Assembly (NCBI GenBank): GCA_964621615.1
Contig: CAZUMW010000065.1
Location: 1-17,285, forward strand
Reading direction: 5' to 3'
DNA: 17,285 bases
Source of the DNA: CAZUMW01 sp964621615
Lineage (GTDB): Bacteria > Desulfobacterota > WTBG01 > CAIYCZ01 > CAIRTM01
Numbering within the stretch: position 1 is the stretch's first letter; each line of letters starts with the position of its first letter. The notes beneath the pieces are model-generated. The model was not told where the DNA came from. It saw nothing but the letters and a program-made list of their open reading frames with translations, and did not search any database. Below are positions 1-6,217 of this stretch, in pieces. A program made the translations under genes and the position numbers.

Positions 1-600
1 TGGCCGGGTTCTGTTTGTCTGTGCTGGGAGCGGGTAGTTTATGGATCGCTTACGATTTTTTGATCTGAAGTGAGTACCCGCTTTCTGATTTAAATCCTGG
101 ATGATTGTTTCAAATGGGATTTTTTCACCGGTAGTGCCGTCATCCGTATTCTGTATTTTCTTATCTTTGATTTCATTAATTTGTATTTCATTACGTAGAC
201 CACTGGTTTCCAGATGGGTGTCACATGGTTGACACCCTGCAACCAGCCTGTGTACGTGGGGATCATATGACGGGAGCTTCGACGGCGTATACCGATCTCG
301 CCGGATCTGCTGGTGATCATTCCATTTGGCAATTTGAATGATTTTTTCCCCGTCAGCTTCAAACCAAATGATGAGACCAACCTCTGATAGCGATTTTAAC
401 CAGTTGTTGATATCCTCAACGGTACAATTTTCCATCGGGAAAACGATTGCCCGGATATACCTGGGATCACCCTGAAGGCGGCCGTCGTCATCGGCGTGAG
501 GGATCATCCACGTGAACAGCAGCTTCTCATGCAATGTTTTGAGATCCGCGATTTTGATGCTTGTAGAAATCGACTTTGAGAGCATACGGCGATTTGACAT
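1..600 (-). CDS. Phage replication-initiation (replisome organiser) protein, partial at window edge
   Basis: The minus strand is open from an ATG at 600 to base 1 (200 residues, no stop), so the C-terminus lies outside the window. Residues about 1-120 look like the winged-helix N-domain of phage replisome-organiser/DnaD-like proteins. They include 'KLLFTWMIPHADDDGRL', an 'IFP'-like VFPMEN, 'VEDINNWLKSLSEVGLI' and 'KIIQIAKWNDHQQI'. Residues about 163-180 ('FETIIQDLNQKAGTHFR') match the start of the conserved phage C-terminal domain known as Phg_2220_C (TIGR02220). Members of this family bind the phage origin and recruit the host helicase loader. The residues after position 180 do not look like the rest of that domain (no clear TR.LI.AR.EGF block), so the end may be divergent or damaged. 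The ribosome site is weak (CTGGG). The gene lies downstream of two small HTH genes on the same strand, as in phage early regions. The family call is good; the exact subfamily is inferred. Confidence 0.75.
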   Translation of the reverse strand, partial: MSNRRMLSKSISTSIKIADLKTLHEKLLFTWMIPHADDDGRLQGDPRYIRAIVFPMENCTVEDINNWLKSLSEVGLIIWFEADGEKIIQIAKWNDHQQIRRDRYTPSKLPSYDPHVHRLVAGCQPCDTHLETSGLRNEIQINEIKDKKIQNTDDGTTGEKIPFETIIQDLNQKAGTHFRSKNRKRSINYPLPAQTNRTRP

Positions 601-686
601 TTTAATCAGCCCAGCAATGTTAATCTGTCATGTGGTTTCGAATATCAACGAGGCAGCGGACAATATTATTTCCACGACATTTCAGT

Positions 687-878
687 TTATATTTTTTGCG
701 TTTTATTTATTACCGTTTGTTTTTTAAGCCAGTTTTCTAACTCTTCTGTTGAATACAGTATTTTTCTACCCGCTTTAATATAGCTCGGCCCTTTTCGTTG
801 AGTTCGCCAGTTAGCCATCGTCCTAGGGTGAAGGCCATATTTTGTTCTTAATTCTTCGGTTGTAATAAATTTTTTCAT
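687..878 (-). CDS. AlpA/excisionase-like helix-turn-helix protein
   Basis: This 63-residue protein is nearly all one small MerR-type winged helix. The features are 'FITTEELRTKYGLHPRTMANWRTQRKGPSYIKAGRKILYSTEEL' (read as two halves), the GPSYIK.GRKILYS wing typical of HTH_17/AlpA/Xis proteins, and the terminal ELENWLKKQ helix. Such proteins act as excision directionality factors or as activators of element genes. AAAGG sits about 7 bases before the only possible start; a second GGAG touches the ATG. The gene lies between the MerR-like regulator and the phage replication gene on the same strand, so an early-region operon is likely. The inverted repeat at 892-911 sits just upstream. Whether it acts as excisionase or transcription factor cannot be decided from sequence. 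Confidence 0.8.
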   Translation of the reverse strand: MKKFITTEELRTKYGLHPRTMANWRTQRKGPSYIKAGRKILYSTEELENWLKKQTVINKTQKI

Positions 879-891
879 CTCCGAGCCTTTC

Positions 892-911
892 TAATGCATC
901 TGGGTGCATTA
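892..911. promoter_or_regulatory. Perfect inverted repeat, probable operator
   Basis: TAATGCA (892-898) and TGCATTA (905-911) form a perfect 7-bp inverted repeat around a 6-bp spacer. It lies in the 50-bp gap between the MerR-like gene and the AlpA-like gene. There is no T-tract on the appropriate side, so a terminator is unlikely; an operator is the better reading. The octamer TAATGCAT recurs in the regulator's own promoter (1378-1385) and in the promoter before the defence locus (6661-6668). Confidence 0.5.
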
Positions 912-927
912 AAAAATGCAAAAAATT

Positions 928-1365
928 TTACAGTTTTGCTTTTATTTTTTCCCAAACAGGCTTGGTGAAAATAATAGTTACCAGCGTTAAAGCATGATCA
1001 CTCGTTTGGAATTTTTTTGAAATTTCTCTAGAGGGGATAACTTCAATATCAGCAGTAAATCCGTCTTTTAATTGTTTAAAAAACAGAATAATAGCGCAAT
1101 CAAAATTGTTAAATTTATTCAAATAAATTGAAAAAGAGTTGAGAATCAATTTTATCAAAGAAGATGGGTATTTATTGTCATTTAGCAGTAACGCTCTCAG
1201 TATGCCGATTTGTACAAGGTTCACTTCGGAATATTCCCGGCGCGTTCCTGTTCCATGAGGATTGTGATAGGGGCGAAAAAACTCCTTTTCAGACCACGAT
1301 ATCAATGTTCGTGTCTTTAGGTCCGGAAATATTTTAAGAATATCTGCGTGTCGGTAAGTTTTCAT
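928..1365 (-). CDS. MerR-like transcriptional regulator
   Basis: This is a 145-residue protein when started at the ATG at 1365. The N-terminal 60 residues read as a MerR-type HTH: 'YRHADILKIFPDLKTRTL' followed by 'ISWSEKEFFRPYHN', then GTGTRREYSEVNLVQIGILRALL with the REYS wing motif. The rest is a small unrecognised sensing or dimerisation region with a repetitive Asn/Phe-rich segment (residues about 72-95). An upstream ATG at 1395 would give 155 residues. The start at 1365 is preferred because AGGA lies about 9 bases before it and because a promoter at 1374-1402 lies between the two ATGs. It probably heads the leftward operon and autoregulates through the ATGCAT motif inside that promoter. 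The target genes are not known. Confidence 0.72.
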   Translation of the reverse strand: MKTYRHADILKIFPDLKTRTLISWSEKEFFRPYHNPHGTGTRREYSEVNLVQIGILRALLLNDNKYPSSLIKLILNSFSIYLNKFNNFDCAIILFFKQLKDGFTADIEVIPSREISKKFQTSDHALTLVTIIFTKPVWEKIKAKL

Positions 1366-1373
1366 TATTATTA

Positions 1374-1402
1374 ATCCTAATGCATTGGAATTCATTTGTC
1401 AA
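1374..1402 (-). promoter_or_regulatory. Sigma70-type promoter of the MerR-like regulator
   Basis: On the minus strand, TTGACA (1402-1397) is followed after 17 bases by TAGGAT (1379-1374). The predicted transcription start lies only a few bases before the ATG at 1365, so the transcript would be nearly leaderless. The motif TAATGCAT (1378-1385, plus strand) sits in the spacer, where MerR proteins are known to bind. Confidence 0.5.
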
Positions 1403-1423
1403 CCATCAAAATCACGAATGGTA

Positions 1424-1481
1424 CAAATTTTAAATTTGGTTGCCATAACAGTATCTTTTGCAAACCAAATCCCGATCGGGA
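1424..1481. promoter_or_regulatory. Two perfect palindromes upstream of the regulator
   Basis: CAAATTT-T-AAATTTG (1424-1438) and TCCCGATCGGGA (1470-1481) are both perfect palindromes in the non-coding stretch behind the regulator's promoter. They are candidate binding sites for a phage-type repressor or another regulator. No binding protein can be assigned from sequence. Confidence 0.4.
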
Positions 1482-1641
1482 CTTTAAAATTTCAGGAACT
1501 TACACACCGGCGACCTGAACGATTTTGGTTTGTAAAAAATCATTTTTCAGAATCATCAGTAAGATAGCAACGGAGAATATTGTTTGAAAATCGTAGCAAA
1601 TGTTCCTACAATAATAATTATACGGAAATAGCTCAAAGGAT

Positions 1642-1939
1642 AATCCTATGCAAAAAGGCATGTTGCTTACCAACAGGCGGACTATTTATCGAAAATCGTA
1701 ATAGATGGAAAAATTTATTTTGTAAGGGCAGCGGTTCAGGAGGCTGAAAAGCCGCGGAGGGGAACAATCAGCATAATTTATTCTTATCTGACTATGAAAC
1801 ATATAAGGCTGACGTTGAGGATGATCCTTCCGGGTTTACTGCGCCAGGGGCGCGCCGACGATCCGTCCACCCGTCAGCCCTAAAGATGAAAAATTTAGCA
1901 TCCTGGTTGGCTGAAGTCAAAGCAGCTTACGGTTATTAA
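1642..1939 (+). pseudogene. Possible frameshifted remnant of a small gene
   Basis: Two overlapping plus-strand frames look protein-like but neither is a complete gene. One frame (from about 1644) reads 'ADYLSKIVIDGKIYFVRAAV' and onward through QEAEKPRRG. The next frame (from about 1755) reads 'NLFLSDYETYKADVEDD' and ends 'LASWLAEVKAAYGY' at the TAA at 1937-1939. Joining them needs one frameshift near 1755. No start codon with a ribosome site is seen and I recognise no family. It could equally be non-coding sequence with chance open frames. Confidence 0.25.
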
Positions 1940-1990
1940 TAACAGAAATGAAGCAGCAAAATGAATAACAATCCGGCACAGGGGGCGAAC

Positions 1991-2188
1991 ATGAAGAAGG
2001 AAAGCCATAATACCACAAATAAGCCCGCAAACGACTCCAGGCCCACAAGAATAAACGCACGGATGATGGTTCGCGTAAAGGGGACCGGGGAAGAGGGCTG
2101 GATGACACTTCCAGAACTGATAGAGAAGTACAAACCGGAGTGGATACAGATTGGAGACAAACGGGTTCCGATAAAACCGGGACAGTAA
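1991..2188 (+). CDS. Small hypothetical protein of phage-element type
   Basis: This 65-residue protein starts at the ATG at 1991, which has AGGGGG about 6 bases before it. An ATG at 1961 would add ten residues but has no visible ribosome site. The N-terminal third is polar (KKESHNTTNKPANDSRP). The C-terminal part reads 'MVRVKGTGEEGWMTLPEL' and 'WIQIGDKRVPIKPGQ', a compact, apparently folded domain with no motif I recognise. It lies between two decayed stretches on the same strand and belongs with the prophage-like remains. No function is assigned. Confidence 0.5.
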   Translation: MKKESHNTTNKPANDSRPTRINARMMVRVKGTGEEGWMTLPELIEKYKPEWIQIGDKRVPIKPGQ

Positions 2189-2485
2189 CCCCGCGACCTG
2201 GCTGGCGTAAAGACCTTCTTAAAGCCCACGATTATTCCCTTTCAAAAAAACAAAGCCTTTCAGGCTGACCCGAAATTCCTGCAAGATAAAGAAACGCTTT
2301 TCCAGGATGCCGTTGATTACGGTACCGGGGCACAGCTTACCAAGCTGTTGCAGCAGGAAGGCAGTATGTGGCTACCAGGATGCCCGTCAAATGATAGATG
2401 CTGTTGACTGCCGCATATCACAGCGGTCAAAAATTTTCTGGACCATGTGAGAAAGCAGAATGAGGAGTATAAAAATGCTGGTTAA
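2189..2485 (+). pseudogene. Decayed phage-like gene, C-terminal remnant with frameshifts
   Basis: Coding-like sequence jumps frames. It reads 'KAFQADPKFLQDKETLFQDA' and 'VDYGTGAQLTKLLQQEG' in one frame up to about 2360, then 'YQDARQMIDAVD' in a second (about 2373-2410). It returns to the first for 'AVKNFLDHVRKQNEEYKNAG', ending at the TAA at 2483-2485. An unbroken reading would need two compensating indels. No start codon is seen; the first frame is open directly after the stop of the preceding small gene. The stop overlaps the start of the next gene by about 10 bases, a typical phage gene overlap, which suggests the two were once translationally linked. The family is not recognised. Confidence 0.38.
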
Positions 2486-2774
2486 ATTAGGAGTGGATAT
2501 TTCACAGCTGAACCGGGAAGCCCGCCGGGCCCTGAAGGTTATAGAAGATGTCTTTAATAATATTGCCGGCGAGGAAGCGGTAATCACCAGCACGTATGAG
2601 GGCGATCACCGGCCCGATTCCCTGCATTATTGCAATGATGATATTGACATCCGCAAGCCCCGGAAGAAAGGCGGACAGGTGTTTTCTGAGCTAAAAAGGC
2701 GGCTGGGCGGTGATTTTGATATTATCAGTTACGGCCGCTCGGCTATTTATTATGTTGAGTATGATACGGGGTAG
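2475..2774 (+). CDS. Small M15-peptidase-like phage protein, probably inactive
   Basis: This is a 99-residue protein. The start at 2475 is chosen because GAGGAG lies 7 bases before it. 'VITSTYEGDHRPDSLHY' followed by CNDDIDIR matches the M15-type carboxypeptidase/endolysin pattern 'ITS..DG.H..gSLHY...A.DIR'. H51 and D58 form the HxxxxxxD zinc pair. 'LGGDFDIIS' and 'VEYD' match the family's C-terminal strand region. There the usual E..HIHVEYD is replaced by SAIYYVEYD, so the third zinc ligand and the catalytic acid appear to be missing. In phages such proteins cut peptidoglycan cross-bridges. This copy would be structural or degenerate. The family assignment rests on motif recognition by eye. 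Confidence 0.6.
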   Translation: MLVKLGVDISQLNREARRALKVIEDVFNNIAGEEAVITSTYEGDHRPDSLHYCNDDIDIRKPRKKGGQVFSELKRRLGGDFDIISYGRSAIYYVEYDTG

Positions 2775-2853
2775 AATTTTTTGTGGATGTATAAATTTTT
2801 GGAAGCAATTCAGCCGTGATGCTATTTGACGCATATTGTTCCTCGCCATCAGA

Positions 2854-2882
2854 TTGACATATGCATCAAATAATAATATATT
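2854..2882 (+). promoter_or_regulatory. Near-consensus sigma70 promoter upstream of the cassettes
   Basis: TTGACA (2854-2859), a 17-base spacer and TATATT (2877-2882). An ATGCAT (2861-2866) lies in the spacer. The predicted start near 2889 gives a leader of about 150 bases that contains the GC-rich hairpin at 2907-2926 before the nuclease gene. By position it would drive both cassettes, like a cassette (Pc-type) promoter. Confidence 0.5.
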
Positions 2883-2906
2883 TGCATTATATTTTTCAAT
2901 AAACTA

Positions 2907-2926
2907 CCCCGCCGCAAGCGGCGGGG
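2907..2926. repeat. GC-rich perfect hairpin, REP-like
   Basis: CCCCGCCGC (2907-2915) and GCGGCGGGG (2918-2926) are perfect inverted complements separated by AA; the folded form would have an 8-bp stem with a CAAG loop. It is far more GC-rich than its AT-rich flanks. No T-tract follows on the plus strand, and on the minus strand only a moderately T-rich run follows, so it is not a clear terminator. Short GC-rich palindromes like this are common as dispersed REP-type repeats. Only one copy lies in this window. Confidence 0.7.
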
Positions 2927-3038
2927 AATACAACCCCAAGGGATTTAAGTGATTGAATAATTATTTCATATCACATACCCTCTTCAGAGAGTGACGTAGA
3001 ATATAATGTTATTTGCCTGGCTGGGGGAAGCACTCAAT

Positions 3039-3800
3039 ATGGCAATTTACAACAAACCAGTCCGAAGTCTGATGAAAGATATGGCCGACGCATTTAAATT
3101 GCAGGCTGGCCAGCAGTTTACAAAGAAGCAAGCTATTGATTGGTTCGCCGAGCACTATCCCAAAATCAAGACCGGAACGATCACTGCCCATTTGGTCCGC
3201 CTATCAACCAATGCCCCAAGTCGCCTTCATTACAGCGCCAAGCCTAACGAAGACGATCTGTTCTTTCAACTTGACGGTGGACACTATCGGCTTTATGACC
3301 CGAAGCAAGATCCTACGCCGATTCACAGTGCTGACGACAAACCCAATGGAACAACGCCTACTGAAGATGATGAAGATACTGAAACACGGGGCTCGGCTGA
3401 ATTCGCTTACGAATCTGATCTGCGTAACTATCTCGCAAAGAATCTTTCGGTAATCGAAGCAGGCCTGAAGCTTTACGAAGAAGAAGGAATCAATGGAATT
3501 GAGTTTCCGGTTGGCGGCCGCTTCATCGATATTCTGGCCGTTGATTCTGGCGGCGCGTTCGTGGTCATCGAATTGAAGGTATCCCGAGGTTATGATCGTG
3601 TAGTTGGACAGTTGATGCGTTACATGGCATGGATTCGCAAAAACCAAGCCGAACTTGGCCAGAAGGTTCGTGGCATTATCGTCGCTCGCCAAATCAGCGA
3701 AGACCTATTGCTGGCCTGCTCCCTACTACCGGATGTTCAACTGTTCGAATACGAATTGTCATTAGCTGTCAAAAAGGTAGATACCGATAGCAGCAAATAA
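3039..3800 (+). CDS. NucS/DUF91-type PDDEXK endonuclease, cassette-borne
   Basis: This 253-residue protein starts at the ATG at 3039, which is preferred over 3006 because GGGGGAAG precedes it by about 9 bases. Residues about 5-85 form an N-terminal HTH-like domain ('FTKKQAIDWFAEHYP', 'TGTITAHLVRLSTN', 'FFQLDGGHYRLYD') often fused to restriction-type nucleases. An acidic linker (about 97-117) follows. Residues about 122-225 form a NucS_C/DUF91-like nuclease fold with 'SDLRNYLAKNL', D164 in GGRFIDILAV, E178 and K180 in 'VVIELKVSRG', and Q191 in QLMRY, all the expected PDDEXK positions. It is likely to cut DNA; the substrate is unknown, and a role in defence or repair is inferred. The stop codon overlaps the first base-block of attC1, as is typical for integron cassette genes. 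Confidence 0.88.
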   Translation: MAIYNKPVRSLMKDMADAFKLQAGQQFTKKQAIDWFAEHYPKIKTGTITAHLVRLSTNAPSRLHYSAKPNEDDLFFQLDGGHYRLYDPKQDPTPIHSADDKPNGTTPTEDDEDTETRGSAEFAYESDLRNYLAKNLSVIEAGLKLYEEEGINGIEFPVGGRFIDILAVDSGGAFVVIELKVSRGYDRVVGQLMRYMAWIRKNQAELGQKVRGIIVARQISEDLLLACSLLPDVQLFEYELSLAVKKVDTDSSK

Positions 3801-3856
3801 CCTTGCTGGTCCAGGGGACGGCAAAAAGCGCGCCGCCCCTGACCAGCCCGTTAGAA
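3798..3856. repeat. Integron attC site 1
   Basis: TAAC (3798-3801) pairs with GTTA (3850-3853). Inside, GCTGGTC (3805-3811) pairs with GACCAGC (3841-3847), AGGGG (3813-3817) with CCCCT (3836-3840) and CGGC (3819-3822) with GCCG (3832-3835). C3812 and A3818 are left unpaired on the same arm, which on the bottom strand are G and T, the extrahelical bases expected of a folded attC. The loop is 9 bases. Length, end boxes and bulges all fit the attC class recognised by integron integrases. Confidence 0.82.
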
Positions 3857-3858
3857 CA

Positions 3859-4209
3859 ATGAAATATACATACAAGAAACAACCCTCATCAGAGGAAACC
3901 GAACCGCAACAAAGCAAGAGAAGGATGTCCCCATTCGGCCACCTTTTCAGGTTCTTTGGCTGGTGGTTCGGATTCACGGGTCTCTACTCCATGTTCGCTG
4001 TTTGCCCTTTTTGTGGGCAACAGGGGTGCCCGGTAGGTTTGGCCTCCGCAGGGACTTTCGGAGCATTCTTCACACTTTGTGTTCAAGACTGGAAACTGTT
4101 ATTCAGGTTTCTGAGAAACAGGCTGTCAAAAGAGAAGAATGAGGAAACGAGTTCTAACGAAGCCATGCACTCGGACGAAAATTCCGCTTCGCTCCATTCC
4201 CGCCGGTGA
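3859..4209 (+). CDS. Small cysteine-bearing membrane protein, cassette-borne
   Basis: This 116-residue protein has a charged N-terminus (KYTYKKQPSSEETEPQQSKRR). A first hydrophobic segment follows at about 31-48 (FRFFGWWFGFTGLYSMFA). A CPFCGQQGCPVG loop carries C49, C52 and C57, and a second hydrophobic segment covers about 59-75. The tail is basic and polar. A two-helix inner-membrane hairpin with a CxxC loop is likely; the function is not known. The start lies 8 bases after the attC1 crossover point, with no clear ribosome site, which is common for cassettes. The last residues (SNEAMHSDENSASLHSRR) are encoded within attC2, so the stop lies inside the recombination site. The cassette runs from about 3851 to 4217. 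Confidence 0.75.
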   Translation: MKYTYKKQPSSEETEPQQSKRRMSPFGHLFRFFGWWFGFTGLYSMFAVCPFCGQQGCPVGLASAGTFGAFFTLCVQDWKLLFRFLRNRLSKEKNEETSSNEAMHSDENSASLHSRR

Positions 4210-4223
4210 GCGCGGCGTTAAGC
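4152..4223. repeat. Integron attC site 2
   Basis: TTCTAAC (4152-4158) and GTTAAGC (4217-4223) are the end boxes. CAC (4168-4170), CGG (4172-4174) and CG (4176-4177) pair with GTG (4206-4208), CCG (4203-4205) and CG (4201-4202). T4171 and A4175 stay unpaired on one arm. GCC (4162-4164) can pair with GGC (4214-4216). The outer part is imperfect and the loop is longer (about 23 bases) than in attC1, but the layout is that of an attC. Confidence 0.68.
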
Positions 4224-4390
4224 CGACGATGAATGGTAAACGGCCTAACAATAATTGACAATTAACAACACCTTTAAAATTTCCCTTCCCCCTCCGGCCA
4301 CTTTATGGTATTAAAATGAAAAAGCCGTACCCGAATAAGCTCACCATAAATTTGCCACTCTTGCTTTCCTTTTCTGCGTTCCCGATATAC

Positions 4391-5329
4391 TCACGCCGCC
4401 ATTTTGAGTGCAATCTGAAGAGCCCGCCTGTTAATATCCGCACTGCTGCCGAACCACAGACTGTTGAGCGTATTGTCCTGGGTTTTTCCCCGGCCGTAAT
4501 TTAAATATTCATTGACCGCGTTGTATGCCCCCCACAGGGTTTTGCCGGCAACATCACTGCCGCGGCCATGTTCAAACAGCAGGCTGACCGCGGGTATGAT
4601 TTTTGTGCTCTTATCGGCATCGGTTTGAAATACCAGACTGACATATTTTATAAGGTCTGCATGATTTATTGACCGTCTGCACAGCTGGCTGTATTGTTCC
4701 ACCGTTGCCTGAAATTCTCGTTTTGCAAGATCCATGGTTTCACGTATCACCTCAAGGTTTTTGACCACTTCGCCGGTATGCCGTACCCGCAGGAGCGTAC
4801 TGGCCCTGGACTGATGCGCCATGCTGAGCGTATTGTTGCAGACAACCCGGATCGGCACAAAGCCGACGCTGACCGACAGGCTGCCGTCATGTGCATTTGA
4901 CAGCAGAATGTAGTTGCAGATCTCATCTTTTTTGCTGACAATAAGCGGCCGGGTATTGGCCCTGGCAAGAATCCAGATCCGTTTCCCCCCTTTCAAACTG
5001 CCCGCAGTTTCAAGAAACGCCTCCCCGCTGTCAAGAAAGGGCTGGAACCAGGCAAAGGCATCATTGTTTTGAAGCGGCTTGTAGTCTTTGCCGACTATGC
5101 CCAGCACCCGGTTGTCTGATTGCCTACAGCAGGCAAACATATCGGATACCGGACTCGGCTGCTCTTGATCATCATAAGTAAAAACAGTTTTCAGACTGAC
5201 CTGCCAGTCGAGCCCGGCAGCGACAATGGCCTCCTTCATGCTGAGATCCTTATTGTCCGGAATCTTTTTGCCAAGGCCGTGCCATGGCGTTTTTCCCCGG
5301 TAGAACATGTTTTCGACTTCGCTGGCCAT
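4391..5329 (-). CDS. DUF932 phage/plasmid-related protein
   Basis: This 312-residue protein has GGAGGG about 8 bases before the start. It has the DUF932 (TIGR03299) signature: 'TPWHGLGKKIPDN' near the N-terminus, 'VLGIVGKDYKPLQNNDAFAW', then 'LLSNAHDGSLSVSVGFVPIR' with VVCNNTL directly after it. The C-terminal 'LWGAYNAVNEYLNYGRGK' and 'LWFGSSADINRRAL' blocks are also typical. The length is normal for the family and no break is seen. These proteins are carried by phages, plasmids and integrative elements; the biochemical role is unknown. It reads towards the cassettes and ends about 170 bases from attC2, so it and the cassettes converge. The gap 4224-4390 shows no gene. Confidence 0.93.
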   Translation of the reverse strand: MASEVENMFYRGKTPWHGLGKKIPDNKDLSMKEAIVAAGLDWQVSLKTVFTYDDQEQPSPVSDMFACCRQSDNRVLGIVGKDYKPLQNNDAFAWFQPFLDSGEAFLETAGSLKGGKRIWILARANTRPLIVSKKDEICNYILLSNAHDGSLSVSVGFVPIRVVCNNTLSMAHQSRASTLLRVRHTGEVVKNLEVIRETMDLAKREFQATVEQYSQLCRRSINHADLIKYVSLVFQTDADKSTKIIPAVSLLFEHGRGSDVAGKTLWGAYNAVNEYLNYGRGKTQDNTLNSLWFGSSADINRRALQIALKMAA

Positions 5330-5505
5330 GATAAATGCCCTCCATGAAGATGTGGTTTTAAAAAATGGCGGGTATATTTTTCAGATCCGTGCCGAAGGAG
5401 TTCCGGAAATGACGTTTTATGAACCAAATCGGGGAAGGTCCGCGGTTCGTAAGTGTTTAATGTTTCATCTGCACATTTGAAATTTGGTCTGTAAATTATT
5501 CACTT

Positions 5506-6099
5506 TCACCAACCAAACTGAAGGCTTTGTATGGCTTCAGCTTTCCGGTCATCATTTGTGTGCAGGTACACTTCGGTGGTCCGTATATGGCTGTGCCCCA
5601 TAAGATTCTGGACCGTTTTTAAATCATTGCCGTTATCAAGAAGTGATGTAGCAAATGTATGGCGCAGCACATGAGGGTGTACCCGCTTTTTGAGAAGGGC
5701 TTTCTTCGCAGCCCGCTGTATCAGTTTATCCACTGCTGCCGGGGTTAGCGGCCGCGATTTATATGGACCGTGTTTCCCCAGTGTATTAAATGCTGCTCCG
5801 GCAGGATCGGTTCCGTTTCCCTCAGCTTTCCAGTAATCCCGTATGGCAGACAGTGTTTCTGTTTTCAGCGGCACTCTTCTGGTACGCTTTCCTTTACCGA
5901 CAACATCAACCACTGCCTGATTTCTATAGGTTGTAATATCGCCGACCTTCACCGAGCACAGTTCAGCCTTCCGAAGCCCGGTAGTCAGCATAGTAAGAAG
6001 AAGCGCATAGTCCCGTTTCCCCTGAAGGGTCCTCCGATCCGGCACCCGCAGCAGTGCATGTGCTTCCGCAGGTGTTAAAAATTCACTTTCCCGTTTCAT
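5506..6099 (-). CDS. Short tyrosine recombinase (FimB/FimE-sized)
   Basis: This 197-residue protein is a nearly bare catalytic domain of the phage-integrase family. R43 (TTGLRKAEL), K69 (GKGKRTRRVPL), H143 and R146 (HPHVLRHTFAT), H169 (LMGHS) and Y178 (TTEVYLH) give the full active-site set, so it should be catalytically competent. The N-terminal SAM-like core-binding domain of about 100 residues found in XerC/D or phage integrases is absent. An in-frame stop lies 18 bases before the ATG, so there is no upstream extension. The length matches FimB/FimE invertases. The extra patch between the K and HxxR motifs that defines integron IntI is not seen, so it is unlikely to move the attC cassettes. 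A ribosome site (AAAGGCGG) is present. It could mediate integration of this element or inversion of a nearby segment. Confidence 0.9.
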   Translation of the reverse strand: MKRESEFLTPAEAHALLRVPDRRTLQGKRDYALLLTMLTTGLRKAELCSVKVGDITTYRNQAVVDVVGKGKRTRRVPLKTETLSAIRDYWKAEGNGTDPAGAAFNTLGKHGPYKSRPLTPAAVDKLIQRAAKKALLKKRVHPHVLRHTFATSLLDNGNDLKTVQNLMGHSHIRTTEVYLHTNDDRKAEAIQSLQFGW

Positions 6100-6182
6100 C
6101 CCGCCGCCTTTCTTTGCTTAAAAAAAGTAAATTTATATTATATTAAGCATAATTAACAACTGTCTGAAATTAACAGTACCCC

Positions 6183-6211
6183 TTGCACCATTAGTATATA
6201 TAGTCTATATT
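6183..6211 (+). promoter_or_regulatory. Promoter candidate of the ribbon-helix-helix gene
   Basis: TTGCAC (6183-6188), 17-base spacer, TATATT (6206-6211). The -10 box lies within the inverted repeat at 6203-6217, so occupation of that repeat should repress the promoter. Confidence 0.42.
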
Positions 6212-6217
6212 GTAGAC
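6203..6217. promoter_or_regulatory. Inverted-repeat operator between divergent genes
   Basis: GTCTA (6203-6207) and TAGAC (6213-6217) form an inverted repeat with a 5-base spacer, extended by near-symmetric TA-rich flanks. It overlaps the -10 regions of both divergent promoter candidates. It is a likely site for the ribbon-helix-helix protein encoded just downstream. Confidence 0.5.

Noticed and set aside
1385..1567. 60-residue plus-strand open frame opposite the regulator's control region
   Set aside because: It runs through the palindromes and promoter, has no ribosome site and has no recognisable protein pattern.
4241..4260. Possible third attC left half (GCCTAACAA) and a TTGACA box
   Set aside because: No matching right half or hairpin arm is visible, and no good -10 box follows the TTGACA.
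4316..4504. 62-residue plus-strand open frame starting MKKPYPNKL
   Set aside because: Its second half is antisense to the end of the DUF932 gene and it has no ribosome site. The hydrophobic start is not enough to call a gene.
1463..5430. AACCAAATC at 1463-1471 and 5422-5430 as possible attachment cores of the recombinase
   Set aside because: A 9-bp match is too short in this length of AT-rich DNA, and the flanks do not extend it.
5506..6099. Recombinase as the integron integrase for the attC cassettes
   Set aside because: It lacks both the N-terminal domain and the extra segment between the catalytic Lys and HxxR motifs that identifies IntI proteins.
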